Source of the DNA: Brevinema_A sp051647535
GTDB taxonomy: Bacteria > Spirochaetota > Brevinematia > Brevinematales > Brevinemataceae
Direction: 5' to 3'
Length of the DNA stretch: 64,000 nt
Assembly: GCA_051647535.1 (NCBI GenBank)
Contig: JBOFEA010000015.1
Location: forward strand, 66,221-130,220
Made by a program: the position numbers and the translations under genes. How positions within the stretch are numbered: position 1 is the stretch's first letter; each line of letters starts with the position of its first letter. Of the stretch, positions 37,844 to 46,721 are shown in pieces. Below the pieces are notes generated by a model that worked only from the letters and a program-made list of their open reading frames with translations, did no database searches and was not told where the DNA came from.

Positions 37844-38316
37844 ATGTTATTTTTAAAACATTAACTATGTTATTTGTTTTAGTCCTATTGTTGACCTCTT
37901 GTTCAGTACTTGATTCACAAAGTCAAAATTTAGTTGATGAAAAAGAAAGTGTTATTGTTGATAAGGGTATTGTTGATAAAAGTATACAACAGCCTTCTAT
38001 CGAAAAGATTTTTATTAAAAAACTTGCCGGCAAATATGTTCAATGTAGAAGTCCATTTAATGGTGGTAAATATCTAATGTATTTATCTTATCGGGCAACT
38101 TTTAGAGCTAATGGTGATTTTCATAATCGCCTGTAGATCCCAAATAAATTATTTTTGTTAACACAGTATACAGTCAGGTAATAAGCTAATTTTAAAATTA
38201 TAGGTCCTGATAAGTGGGATAATTGCGTTGCAGAATATTTTCAACACAATAACAATCTTAGAGAAATGTGGGTTCTTACAAATACTCCAGACTATATTCT
38301 ATTAAAAGAACAATAA
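37844..38316 (+). pseudogene. Broken small lipoprotein gene
   Basis: GGAGG at 37832-37836 precedes an ATG at 37844, but that frame stops after six codons. Adding one A to the A-run at 37855-37858 would join it to the downstream frame, which reads TLTMLFVLVLLLTSCS (lipobox) and goes on to KLAGKYVQCRSPFNGGKYLMYL and GDFHN. Another shift and stops follow. The last stretch in a third frame reads KIIGPDKWDNCVAEYFQHNN and ends with a TAA at 38316. The layout (short lipoprotein with a K-Y-L-F-GEF pattern) resembles the lipoprotein at 47855. Function is unknown. Confidence 0.6.
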
Positions 38317-38358
38317 ACATATAAAATTATAATATAAATAAAAATGACATTAATTAGC

Positions 38359-38387
38359 TTGACACATATAAAATTATATGTTAAAAT
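38359..38387 (+). promoter_or_regulatory. Promoter with palindromic spacer
   Basis: TTGACA (38359-38364), 17 bases, TAAAAT (38382-38387). The spacer is the palindrome CATATAA-AA-TTATATG, placed between the two boxes like an operator. The lipoprotein start is 50 bases downstream. Confidence 0.7.
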
Positions 38388-38436
38388 GTAATGGAAACGA
38401 ATTAATAAAAGATAAATTATAAAACAGGAATGTACC

Positions 38437-39366
38437 ATGTTAAAAAAAATAACTATGCTAGTAGCAATTACTTTAGCCGGTTGTGCTGTAAATCCAGCAG
38501 ATAAGCAATCCAGACAATCTTTGGTTGAATCAGGAGAATATGCAGGACAATCTAAAAAATCTTCTGTCTTTCTTACTCCTGAAGAAGCGAGAGCTTATGT
38601 TGAAGGATTTGCATCAGATTATGAACCTATCGTAGGTGCTTATTTCCCTATTGATAACAAATACGCTATGTATGTTAAAGAAGATACCGTATTTGAAACA
38701 CGTAATATTGGAGAGTCTGTTGATAATCCTATATTAGTTTTCAAAGCTTCTAACCCAAGTGCTATAGGAGATCAAATTGTAACCATTTATATGGACACTA
38801 ATTCTGGAATTACTCCTAAGTTTGAGATTACCAGTAAAACATCTGCAAATTTCGAGCTTACAATTGAAACTGTTAGTGGTATTTCGATTACAAAAGAAAT
38901 TGAAATCGAAATTATTGAGGATAAATTATACTTAGACAAAGTGGCTGTAGGTATTAAAAAACCTATCATAGATAAAGAAAATACTGCAGATGACGTAGAC
39001 AGACTCATGTATGCACTTACATTTAATAGAAAATATGTAGCAACTAAAAATGTTTTTGCTGGTGAATATGGTGGAAAGAACTTATTTATTAATAAAAACG
39101 GTACTGAAATCGAAACTTATGCAAAAATAGAAAACAAAAAAGTTCTTGCTTTAAGTTTCAGAATTTTAAATAAAAATTCTAATGAATCTGATATTTATAA
39201 AATGGAAGGTGTTTTCGGCGAACAGAATATACTGTCATCAACTCTTGCTGGTTTTTCACTCGTAGTTGATAATACTACAGTTATTCCTGGTTTTACTAAT
39301 TATGTTGAATTGATAGATGGTCAATTCATTTTGAATGGAGTAACTATTGCAAGTGAAGTTAAATAA
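38437..39366 (+). CDS. Lipoprotein of unknown function
   Basis: A 309-residue lipoprotein with lipobox TLAGCAV (Cys about 16). The mature part has a short polar linker, then a beta-rich body with alternating strands (YFPIDNKYAMYVKEDTVFETR, NLFINKNGTEIETYAKIENKK, GQFILNGVTIASEVK). I do not recognise a family. It has its own promoter with a palindromic spacer and its own terminator, so it is separately regulated. The ATG has a weak SD (CAGGAA). Confidence 0.65.
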   Translation: MLKKITMLVAITLAGCAVNPADKQSRQSLVESGEYAGQSKKSSVFLTPEEARAYVEGFASDYEPIVGAYFPIDNKYAMYVKEDTVFETRNIGESVDNPILVFKASNPSAIGDQIVTIYMDTNSGITPKFEITSKTSANFELTIETVSGISITKEIEIEIIEDKLYLDKVAVGIKKPIIDKENTADDVDRLMYALTFNRKYVATKNVFAGEYGGKNLFINKNGTEIETYAKIENKKVLALSFRILNKNSNESDIYKMEGVFGEQNILSSTLAGFSLVVDNTTVIPGFTNYVELIDGQFILNGVTIASEVK

Positions 39367-39402
39367 ATTTGCTTGTTAAAACTCTTCATTGAAATACCTA
39401 GA

Positions 39403-39579
39403 TTAATCTTCTAATACTAACAAAAAAACAAACCTATCTATTAGAGATAGGTTTGTTTTTTTGTTAGTAGGTTTTATTTCGTATACAAATAACTTTCCAC
39501 CGGAAACACCTTCTGAAAAAGTTTGTATTTTTGCTGTTTCTTGACTAGAATGATTTTGTTGATTCGCTGTATTACTCAT
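39403..39579 (-). CDS. Possible 58-aa ORF
   Basis: An ATG at 39579 with AGGAG at normal spacing opens a 58-codon frame starting MSNTANQQNHSSQETAKIQ and continuing GGKLFVYEIKPTN. The last 19 codons run through a transcription terminator that belongs to the opposite strand, so the natural end may be lost. It starts 12 bases after the broken membrane gene and may be a truncated second gene of that operon. Confidence 0.35.
   Translation of the reverse strand: MSNTANQQNHSSQETAKIQTFSEGVSGGKLFVYEIKPTNKKTNLSLIDRFVFLLVLED
39422..39462. terminator. Terminator after the lipoprotein gene
   Basis: Stem AAACAAACCTATCT / AGATAGGTTTGTTT with a 5-base loop, A run before and T run after. Confidence 0.88.
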
Positions 39580-39591
39580 AAATTCTCCTAT

Positions 39592-40077
39592 TTAATTCTT
39601 TTTCTTCCATTCATAATATGTTTTTTCTATATTCTGATACGCTTTAGGATCACCTTTTTGTTCTCTAGATATATATCCAATGCAGATAAGTATTCATCTT
39701 CATAAATAAGTTCAAATCCATGTCCAAAACATTTGCATAACAATCTTATCATCAAAATATTGCTTTTGATGTAATAAACTTATAAGCTCTAATTCATTTA
39801 ACAAGTTCAAATATAGTATCTCTAATTTTGTTGAATTATTTACATCTTGTGATTCTTTGTCGTTTAAACTATCAATTTCTTTTAGAATAGTATTTCTGTA
39901 TTCTTTAAATTTATAATGCATATCCAACATTTTATCAATTTTCCAATGCTTAATACCATCATAAGCAAATAATAAAGAAATAATTCCTATTACTACTCCT
40001 AAAAAACCACTATGATTCATAGCCCATTCTAAAATATATTTTATCAATCTCATACTATACAATATAGCAAAAATCAT
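39592..40077 (-). pseudogene. Frameshifted membrane protein gene
   Basis: The intact part (121 codons, 40077-39712) starts with two hydrophobic stretches (WAMNHSGFLGVVIGIISLLFAYDGI), then a charged helix, and stops after QMFWTWI. The sequence past the stop continues to code in other frames: FGHGFELIYEDEYLSALD, then GYISREQKGDPKAYQNIEKTYYEWKKKN to a TAA at 39592. So the real protein was about 160 residues and two single-base shifts now break it. The family resembles small membrane-anchored helical proteins of unknown role. No good SD precedes the start. Confidence 0.55.
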
Positions 40078-40124
40078 ACTTATAAACTATTTTATCTTAT
40101 AATATACGGATATATATTATAAGA

Positions 40125-40388
40125 AAGTGGAAACTACTAATTTTACAGCATTTTGAAAAAAGACAGTATAATGCATACAAGCAAGTTGAAATAAAAATGA
40201 TTAGGAATTTTCCATAAAGTTTAAGAACCAAATTCAAAGTATTGGAATCAGATTGTTGTATTATCCGAATAGAATATCTACAGATTCCTTCTAAAATAGA
40301 ATACTATTTATCAAAACAAGGATTTAGTTTATTAACGTTGCTTGTGAGATGGGAAATTAACCCTTCTCAACAAAAACAATTATCTTAA
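40125..40388 (+). pseudogene. HxlR-family transcriptional regulator, decayed
   Basis: One frame from 40125 reads KWKLLILQHFEKRQYNAYK, then MIRNFP, a TAA, SLRTKFKVLESDCCIIRIEY and LQIPSKIEYYLSKQGFSLLTLL up to a TAA at 40388. This follows the HxlR winged-helix consensus (GKWxxLIL, xxLKELExDGIIxR, PPKVEYxLTxxG) almost end to end. The N-terminal residues with the usual cysteine are missing, and one in-frame stop splits the rest. HxlR regulators are often divergent from their target. Here the divergent neighbour is the broken membrane gene. Between the two frames lies an 11-bp inverted repeat (40096-40106 with 40113-40123). Confidence 0.65.
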
Positions 40389-41122
40389 AAACACACTATC
40401 TTTTAGATGCAATCTACTATGAATAAAATAAATTGCATAGAAACAAAAATTCCTCCCTCTACCCACAAAAAAATACTCATATCTTTCATAATAATTTTAT
40501 AGAAAACACTTATAAATATATACTTTTATATTTCAATACTTTTAATATAAAAGTATTTATAATGTTTTACTGTACCAACAATAAAAAAATTATAAATAGT
40601 TTTGGATTAATATCTTGACAAAAATAAAAATAAAATAGTATAATAAAAAAAATTATTAAATATTTTTTAGTACTTGAAGAAACCTTTCCTTTCGTACATA
40701 AAAAAATAATTATACTTAAAAATCAGTATAATTATATATCTCTTTCTGAATTTACTTGGTTTGAAAAATTCTCAATCTTATATCTATTTACTACCAGTAT
40801 ATAATACTATAATATATTTCAAAAATTTTATCTCACACAAACACAAGTACTTGTTGGTACGGATACGAACAATATTATATACCTATAATAAGTGGTAGAT
40901 TACAGCAAATGATTTTACAAACTCTATCTATCTCATATAAAATTATTAGTGAGTAATAAGTATATAAAAATTGAACATATACTTAGAATAAACATCGAAA
41001 TAAAAAAACTTATATTTTATTAAGTATACATATTATCTTGACAAAACCATAAAATCTATCAGCGTTTTACTACCTTGCGAAAAAATACTTATCAAATTAA
41101 TTTCATCAAAGGAGTTGTACTA
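40389..41122. other. Non-coding region with an inverted repeat and an orphan promoter
   Basis: About 730 AT-rich bases with no gene that I can support. It contains a 12-bp inverted repeat (ATACTTTTATAT at 40520 with its mate at 40545-40556). It also has a promoter-like pair, TTGACA (40615-40620), 18 bases, TATAAT (40639-40644), which points to the glycosyltransferase about 480 bases away. Confidence 0.4.
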
Positions 41123-42223
41123 ATGCTTTCTATTATTATTCCTATTTATAATAAAGCACATTATTTACCTCGCTGTTTGCAAAGTATTTTAAAATACAAA
41201 AATCAACCATTAGAAGTATTGTGTATTGATGATTGCTCATCTGACAACAGTATTGCTTTAATTGAAGAATATAGAAAAAAAGATTCTCGTGTTCGGTTAA
41301 TCCAGAATAAGGAAAACATGGGAACATTTCTTACTCGTGCAAATGGTATTAGACAGGCAGAAGGTGATTATATTTTTTGTGTAGATCCCGATGATTATAT
41401 TAATTCAGAGTGCTTTGACTTAGCTAAAGAATTTATGGGGAAAACAGATATTATTGTATTCAATACAGACTTTGTTATGAAAGATTATTCAGTATTTTTT
41501 GGTAATACAGGTGATGAATCATTACTGGGAAGTAATATTTTCCAAGCCTACGCCTCAACAAGATTAGAAAATTGGGGAATGTCTCCAAAATTAATTAAAA
41601 GAGAAATCGCTTTAAAAGCTTTAGACGAATTAGATATTCATAAGCATTTGATTATTAATGAAGATCTACTCTTATATCTACCTTGCACAATATTGTCTTC
41701 GTCTTTTCAACGTATAGATATAATTGCATATTATTATATGAATCATGACGAAGATAGTGCTACTAGAAGTGCAGTGACATTCAACAAACTTGATAAAGAT
41801 TTTCACGATTTGGAGATTACACTAACAAACTTGCAATCCTTTTTTCACAAATACAATTATGATTATGATAGTTATGGTAAAATATATCAAAACCTATTTC
41901 TCTTTTTCCATGATAAAATCTTGAATAGCAGTCTATCCGAAAATGATAAAAAAGTAGCTTCCAGAAAGCTTGCCGACATTATTGGTGGAAAAACAATATA
42001 CGAAACTTTTTTTGTTAATGATAAATATTTGAGATACATAAATAAATTAGTAAAAAAAGTATTTCATCTAACAGAAAAAATTGTCCCTACCGGAACTATA
42101 CATCGTAGTCTGCTTAAAATAATATTAGGATTTTGTTTTAATATAGTAAGAGCATGTTATCGAAAAACATATAGCCTATACACACTGATACAAAAAAAAA
42201 TAAACAAAAATAAGTTCACATAA
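41123..42223 (+). CDS. Glycosyltransferase family 2
   Basis: A 366-residue GT-A enzyme. MLSIIIPIYNKAHYLPRCLQSILKYKN, EVLCIDDCSSDNSIALIEEY and the metal-binding CVDPDDYI motif are clear, as is the later INEDLLLYLPC. It is a paralogue in layout of the GT2 at 36231 (shared YYYNE/YYYMNHDEDSATR-type segment). It probably builds surface glycan. The start at 41123 has AAAGGAG eight bases upstream; the ORF opens 48 bases earlier. A basic helical tail may touch the membrane. Confidence 0.85.
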   Translation: MLSIIIPIYNKAHYLPRCLQSILKYKNQPLEVLCIDDCSSDNSIALIEEYRKKDSRVRLIQNKENMGTFLTRANGIRQAEGDYIFCVDPDDYINSECFDLAKEFMGKTDIIVFNTDFVMKDYSVFFGNTGDESLLGSNIFQAYASTRLENWGMSPKLIKREIALKALDELDIHKHLIINEDLLLYLPCTILSSSFQRIDIIAYYYMNHDEDSATRSAVTFNKLDKDFHDLEITLTNLQSFFHKYNYDYDSYGKIYQNLFLFFHDKILNSSLSENDKKVASRKLADIIGGKTIYETFFVNDKYLRYINKLVKKVFHLTEKIVPTGTIHRSLLKIILGFCFNIVRACYRKTYSLYTLIQKKINKNKFT

Positions 42224-42970
42224 TTTTTATAAGATATTTTTCTCCAACTGTCAGAAAATTTAGATCAGAAGAAAATAAACACAAAATCGTTCTTTTAATA
42301 ATTTTCGGTATGAATAAATCTAATATCTCAAGCTATTCAAATAATAAGTATTAATTCTATACTAAGAATCATAAACTACAATAATAGTTTATAAAAAATC
42401 AATGATTAATTTTTGTACTAATGATGATCATAACCCTATATAACTAAGAACGCACTTGGAAAAATAAAACAAAGAATGACAATTGCGTAAAAGTTATACG
42501 AAATTCTTCAAATAATGCAATTAAAGTAGATAACACAGCTATATGATGTCTGAAACTTAAAATATCCTTTAACAATATTAATGCTTAACCTAAATTGTTT
42601 CAGCAAAATTTTTTCAAAGACATAAGAATTAATACTATCTATGATTTTTCTCTTGATCTTTATTTGAATTATATTCCTAAAAAATAGAATAATCAAGCCT
42701 ATAATAATAGGCTTACTCATCGTATTATCAAAAAAAAGTATATCCCCCATTCCCTCGCATCAAGCATATTAAAAGAACATTAGATTATCTTAATAAATTT
42801 GCTAATGGTCTATGCTAAGTATTTCGGTTCTAAGGTTCTACTAATTACTGTATACATACCTAAGCAAAATCAATGTATTTTTATTATCATTACTTTACGG
42901 TTTGTTATTATTAGTTTGGTTTAAATAAAGAAGCTTAATATCCGCATCATTTCCTTACAAAACTGTATTT
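42224..42970. other. Mostly non-coding region between glycosyltransferase and MACPF-like gene
   Basis: About 750 AT-rich bases. One 80-codon frame on the minus strand (42508-42750) starts near a GAGGGA and has a hydrophobic stretch (IIIGLIILFF), but no family or proper SD spacing, so it is not called as a gene. I see no promoter worth reporting. Confidence 0.35.
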
Positions 42971-44587
42971 CTATTTGTTTATTAGAGATATTGTAGAAAT
43001 CTCTGTCACTATACAAGATAAAAATTTCTCTTTATCTGTAATTGATGCAGTCAATTTTTTTGTTTTTGAGTCATACTCAGTATTAACAGAAATTCTATGA
43101 GGTTCAGGATGCCCTGTCCATGAAAATTCATTAGTTAATTCTAAAAAAAACGGACAAATAGTTGCGTTTGTATTATTTGTATTTTTTCTGAATGTGAGAT
43201 AGCTTTGTTGATATATTTCTCTTGCTGCACTAACGAAATATCTTTTCTGAATATTTGTTTTAACAATTTCTTGATTTATACAAAATGCATAAGGATCAAA
43301 TATAAATGATTCCTTATTTTCCGGCATTTTTTCAGAATTTTGATCATCTCCGTGATATGTGACCGTTGTTAGTATTCCTTGATATTTGAATGGTGTTGTG
43401 TACTTGATAAAATCAGCATACAAAGAATTCAACTCTTGTTCATGTTGTTTTTTAAATTCAAGATAATCATTATTAAAATTAGAAGACGATATAGCAGAAA
43501 ATGCGGTTATTAATACATCTAGTTTAGTTACAATTTCTTGAATTTGTGTGATTGGCAATTCATCGTAAGGAACAAGAAATCCCCAAAATTTATTTTCATA
43601 AGGATTGTCGATTGATTTTTTAAGAGTAGTTTGGAAAGCCCGCATTTTATGAATAGTATCACATGCTGAATCCCAAATATCTTGATTTAAATTTGGACTA
43701 TTCATAAGAGTTTGAATTTTGATAAATAAGTTTTTATCTTGTATTTTTAAAAGATATTGAGAAATCTGAGGAAGAGACGTCCAAGGTGAAATAAATATTT
43801 TAGCAACAGATGCATTTTCTTTCTTGGCAATATCTGCAAAATTTTCAAACCCACTATTCAGCTGATCAATAGTTTGAATATTTTGAGCTACCCCTATTCC
43901 AAGAGCATGAAACTGAGTATTTGAATTTGTTATCGTTGAAGAAACTTCTTTTACATATTGATCTAATAACGAAAATCCTGTAGGATTTACAGACATTTTG
44001 ATTTCCAAATCAGAAGAAACTTTCTTATTACTGTTAACAGAATCTGTTAATATGTCCCAAGAACCAATAAGTGAAGAATATACTTGATATGATGAAATAT
44101 AATAGTAGCCATAGGTAGATAAAAAGTGTGAGATTTTATTTTTGTATACGATAGGATCACTATTTTCTTGAGTTGTTGGATCAAAAACATCTTTTATTGA
44201 GTCAAGAAGTTCTGCTTCTAAAAAATCAAACTCATAAGTACCCAAAACTCTAATCACTTCCTTAAAAATAATAGTATTTGTCTGCTTAATATCTAAGTTA
44301 TTAACAAACTCTACATCTAAGTTTCCTGAATTTGACAGAAAACTTCCTGAAATTTTGAAAATATTGGATAATGTATCTTGTTTTGTTTGTTCTGATGTAA
44401 TAATTTTTGTAATTACACTTTGAGAAATATTTTCATTGAAATTTTTTGCTATCTTTGATTTAAAGATACTGGATGATTGGCTGATATCTCCCTGTATGAT
44501 GACTCCTGTTGGAGATAGATCGTTTGAAGATAGAGGGATAGAAACAGCCAAAGAATTATTGTGATAAGATATATCATTGGATAACAT
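42971..44587 (-). CDS. MACPF-like protein (putative pore-forming)
   Basis: A 538-residue protein without a signal peptide. Around residues 150-185 it has NKISHFLSTYGYYYISSYQVYSSLIGSWDIL. This recalls the membrane-attack-complex/perforin signature (FxxxYGxxYIxxxxxGG), followed at the usual distance by a helical stretch (SSTITNSNTQFHALGIG) and FENFADIAKKENASVAKIFISPW. Two canonical glycines are not kept, so this is a distant match. MACPF proteins make pores or bind membranes. The C-terminal third has FSWTGHPEPHRISVNTEYD. GGAGG lies at good spacing. It stands alone, with no linked secretion gene. Function is unproven. Confidence 0.5.
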   Translation of the reverse strand: MLSNDISYHNNSLAVSIPLSSNDLSPTGVIIQGDISQSSSIFKSKIAKNFNENISQSVITKIITSEQTKQDTLSNIFKISGSFLSNSGNLDVEFVNNLDIKQTNTIIFKEVIRVLGTYEFDFLEAELLDSIKDVFDPTTQENSDPIVYKNKISHFLSTYGYYYISSYQVYSSLIGSWDILTDSVNSNKKVSSDLEIKMSVNPTGFSLLDQYVKEVSSTITNSNTQFHALGIGVAQNIQTIDQLNSGFENFADIAKKENASVAKIFISPWTSLPQISQYLLKIQDKNLFIKIQTLMNSPNLNQDIWDSACDTIHKMRAFQTTLKKSIDNPYENKFWGFLVPYDELPITQIQEIVTKLDVLITAFSAISSSNFNNDYLEFKKQHEQELNSLYADFIKYTTPFKYQGILTTVTYHGDDQNSEKMPENKESFIFDPYAFCINQEIVKTNIQKRYFVSAAREIYQQSYLTFRKNTNNTNATICPFFLELTNEFSWTGHPEPHRISVNTEYDSKTKKLTASITDKEKFLSCIVTEISTISLINK

Positions 44588-44982
44588 TTTTAGCCTCCAA
44601 AATATTTTATTAAAAAGCTTATTAATTTTTTAATAAAAAGCTTCTATATTACATTATAGTGATAATTATATCATATTTTCCAAATATTTTCAAACAAAAT
44701 TAACAATTATATAATATTTATACGTTATATTGTTAAAATATTTAGGAGAAGGTAAATATTTATATATTGATCGTGAATAATTCCTAAATTCGATATGTAT
44801 ACGATCACTAATATAAGATTTCCAGCTAGAAACAACAGTGCATCATAATGAAAATAGATAAGTGACAAAATTAACAGTAAATTAATTGAACAATAGCAAC
44901 TTATAAAATATACAAAAAAAATTGTATTAACCAATTCTTATACAGTATTATTAAATATTTAATAATTTACAAAGTAAAAATT
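44588..44982. other. Intergenic region upstream of the MACPF-like gene
   Basis: About 400 bases. It holds two close copies of AAGCTTTTTA with adjoining TTAATAA (44610-44645), just upstream of the gene's ribosome site. No gene is seen. Confidence 0.35.
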
Positions 44983-45381
44983 TCATTTCTGACCATAATA
45001 AGCATTTTTACCATGCTTACGAAGATAGTGTTTATCTAAGATATATTGAGGCAATTTAATTTCTTTATTTAAATATAGGGTATGAAATCCCATTTGAGCA
45101 ATAGCTTCTAATACAATAGAATTTTCTACAGCTTTATCAACAGTTGCTCCCCAAGTAAATGGGCCATGACCTGTTAAAAGACAAGCTCCTATTTCTTCTG
45201 GATTTAAAGATTTTTTTTCAAATTCTGAAACAATTTTTATTCCTGTATAGTGTTCATAAGATTCTTCTACTTCTGCTTGCGACAACACTGATAAACAAGG
45301 CACATCTCCATAGAAATAATCTGCATGAGTGGTTCCCTGAATAGGAATATCGAGATCCGATTGAGCCCAAGTAGTTGCATA
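44983..45381 (-). pseudogene. ulaF: L-ribulose-5-phosphate 4-epimerase, C-terminal fragment
   Basis: About 132 residues are left: YATTWAQSDLDIPIQGTTHADYFYGDVPC, EVEESYEHYTGIKIV, ACLLTGHGPFTWGATVDKAVENSIVLE and the end KHGKNAYYGQK. These match the second half of AraD/UlaF/SgbE class II aldolase-fold epimerases, with the metal histidine in GHGPFTWG. The N-terminal 95 or so residues, with the other metal ligands, are missing. Homology stops at 45379-45381, exactly where the opposite-strand ulaA fragment begins, so this is a rearrangement scar and the product cannot be active. Confidence 0.85.
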
Positions 45382-45768
45382 GGACAATTTATTGCTATTG
45401 CAGGGTTATTGATTTTCAAATCACCCATTATGATTATTCCGGGATTCGTTCCTTTATTCTTCGATAATGCAACAATTGCTGTTTTCGCAAATAAACGTGG
45501 TGGAGTACGTGCGGCAACAATCATTCCATTCATTTCAGGTGTTATTCAGGTAGTTGGTGGAGCATTGGCTGCTTGGTATTTCCAACTTTATCAATATGGT
45601 GGATGGCATGGAAATATTGACTTCTCGACTTTCTGGCTTGTTGCGGGAATTTTCCTCAAAACAGCTCCAATTGTAGCATCAATAACATTGATTATTTTAA
45701 TGCTTATTATTCCACAATTGCAATACAAAAATAATAAAGAACACTACTGGAAACATGAAGAAAACTAA
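45379..45768 (+). pseudogene. ulaA: Ascorbate PTS EIIC component, C-terminal fragment
   Basis: About 130 residues remain: IGQFIAIAGLLIFKSPIMIIPGFVPLFFDNATIAVFANKRGGVRAATIIPFISG and several membrane spans up to HYWKHEEN. This aligns with the last quarter of UlaA, the membrane permease of the L-ascorbate phosphotransferase. The upstream 330 or so residues are gone and there is no start codon or SD at the junction. The intact ulaB gene follows 12 bases after its stop, as in the normal operon. Confidence 0.82.
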
Positions 45769-45780
45769 TAGGAGTTAACA

Positions 45781-46053
45781 ATGAAAATTTTAGTATGCTG
45801 TATCAGTGGTATGGGATCTTCCCAAATCATCAAAATGAAAATAAAAAATGTCCTTGAAAAACTCAATCTTGAAGGATCAATAGAACACAAAACCTTAGGT
45901 GAAGCAAAAAGTATTGCTAAAAATTATGATCTTATCTTTTGTTCTTTGGCATTAGTTGACAATTTCAAAGATACAAAAAATGTTATGGGACTCAAGAACT
46001 TACTTTCTGAAACTGAAATCGAAACTGCACTCAAAGAAAATGGTTTAGGATAA
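45781..46053 (+). CDS. ulaB: Ascorbate PTS EIIB component UlaB
   Basis: A 90-residue EIIB protein. The phospho-cysteine lies in the N-terminal loop ILVCCISGMGSSQIIKMKI. It passes phosphate from the EIIA partner (not in this window) to ascorbate entering through UlaA. The gene looks intact with AGGAG upstream, but its EIIC partner is truncated, so transport by this locus is unlikely. Confidence 0.8.
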   Translation: MKILVCCISGMGSSQIIKMKIKNVLEKLNLEGSIEHKTLGEAKSIAKNYDLIFCSLALVDNFKDTKNVMGLKNLLSETEIETALKENGLG

Positions 46054-46063
46054 GGAGAATATA

Positions 46064-46720
46064 ATGGCATTACCTTTATTACAACTAGCTCTTGATAACA
46101 CCTCTTTGGAAGATGTATTAGAAAGTACTAGAATTCTAGTTTCTGAATTGGACGTTATTGAAGCTGGAACTGTACTAATGACAACAGCCGGTACTCAAGC
46201 ACTTCGAGCCTTGAGAGCTCTTTATCCTGATCATATTATTGTGTCTGATATTAAAGTAGCTGATGCTGGTGGATTATTAGCAAAAACAATGATTGGTGAA
46301 AACGGAGCAAATTGGATGACGGTTATCTGTGCTGCTCCTATTGCAACCTTTGAAACAGCATTAAACGAAGCTCAAAAATATCCGAATGGAGATATTCAAG
46401 CAGAACTGTTTGGTAATTGGACTTTTGAAGAAGCTACAGAATGGCGAAAAATTGGCATTAAACAAGCTATTTATCATCGTGGTCGTGATGCTCAAGCAGC
46501 CGGACAAACATGGGGGGAAATAGATATTCAAAAAATTGCACGCTTAGCAAAAATGGGCTTTGAAGTATCAGTAACCGGTGGATTAGAGATTTCTGATCTT
46601 CGCTTATTCAAAGGTATCCCTGTGAAGGCATTTATTGCTGGTCGAACCCTTCGAGATGCAGTAGATCCCATAGTAGAAGCTCGTGGCTTTAAAGACGAAA
46701 TGGCAAAATGGTGGTCATAA
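46064..46720 (+). CDS. ulaD: 3-keto-L-gulonate-6-phosphate decarboxylase UlaD
   Basis: A 218-residue TIM-barrel enzyme of the orotidine decarboxylase superfamily. LPLLQLALDNTSLEDVL, VIEAGTVL, IIVSDIKVADAGG (catalytic Asp-Lys-Asp set) and HRGRDAQAAGQTW are UlaD marks. It turns 3-keto-L-gulonate-6-phosphate into L-xylulose-5-phosphate and CO2. AGGAG precedes the ATG. It appears intact, one base upstream of the broken ulaE. Confidence 0.9.
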   Translation: MALPLLQLALDNTSLEDVLESTRILVSELDVIEAGTVLMTTAGTQALRALRALYPDHIIVSDIKVADAGGLLAKTMIGENGANWMTVICAAPIATFETALNEAQKYPNGDIQAELFGNWTFEEATEWRKIGIKQAIYHRGRDAQAAGQTWGEIDIQKIARLAKMGFEVSVTGGLEISDLRLFKGIPVKAFIAGRTLRDAVDPIVEARGFKDEMAKWWS

Positions 46721-46721
46721 A

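Noticed and set aside
39523..39705. 60-codon plus-strand ORF
   Set aside because: Antisense to the broken membrane gene and the small ORF; no ribosome site.
42508..42750. 80-codon minus-strand ORF
   Set aside because: No recognisable family, poor ribosome-site spacing, and base composition like the surrounding non-coding sequence.
44725..44934. 69-codon hydrophobic ORF
   Set aside because: AT-rich chance frame without a ribosome site; no family features.
45267..45533. 88-codon ORF across the ula junction
   Set aside because: Antisense shadow of the ulaA fragment.
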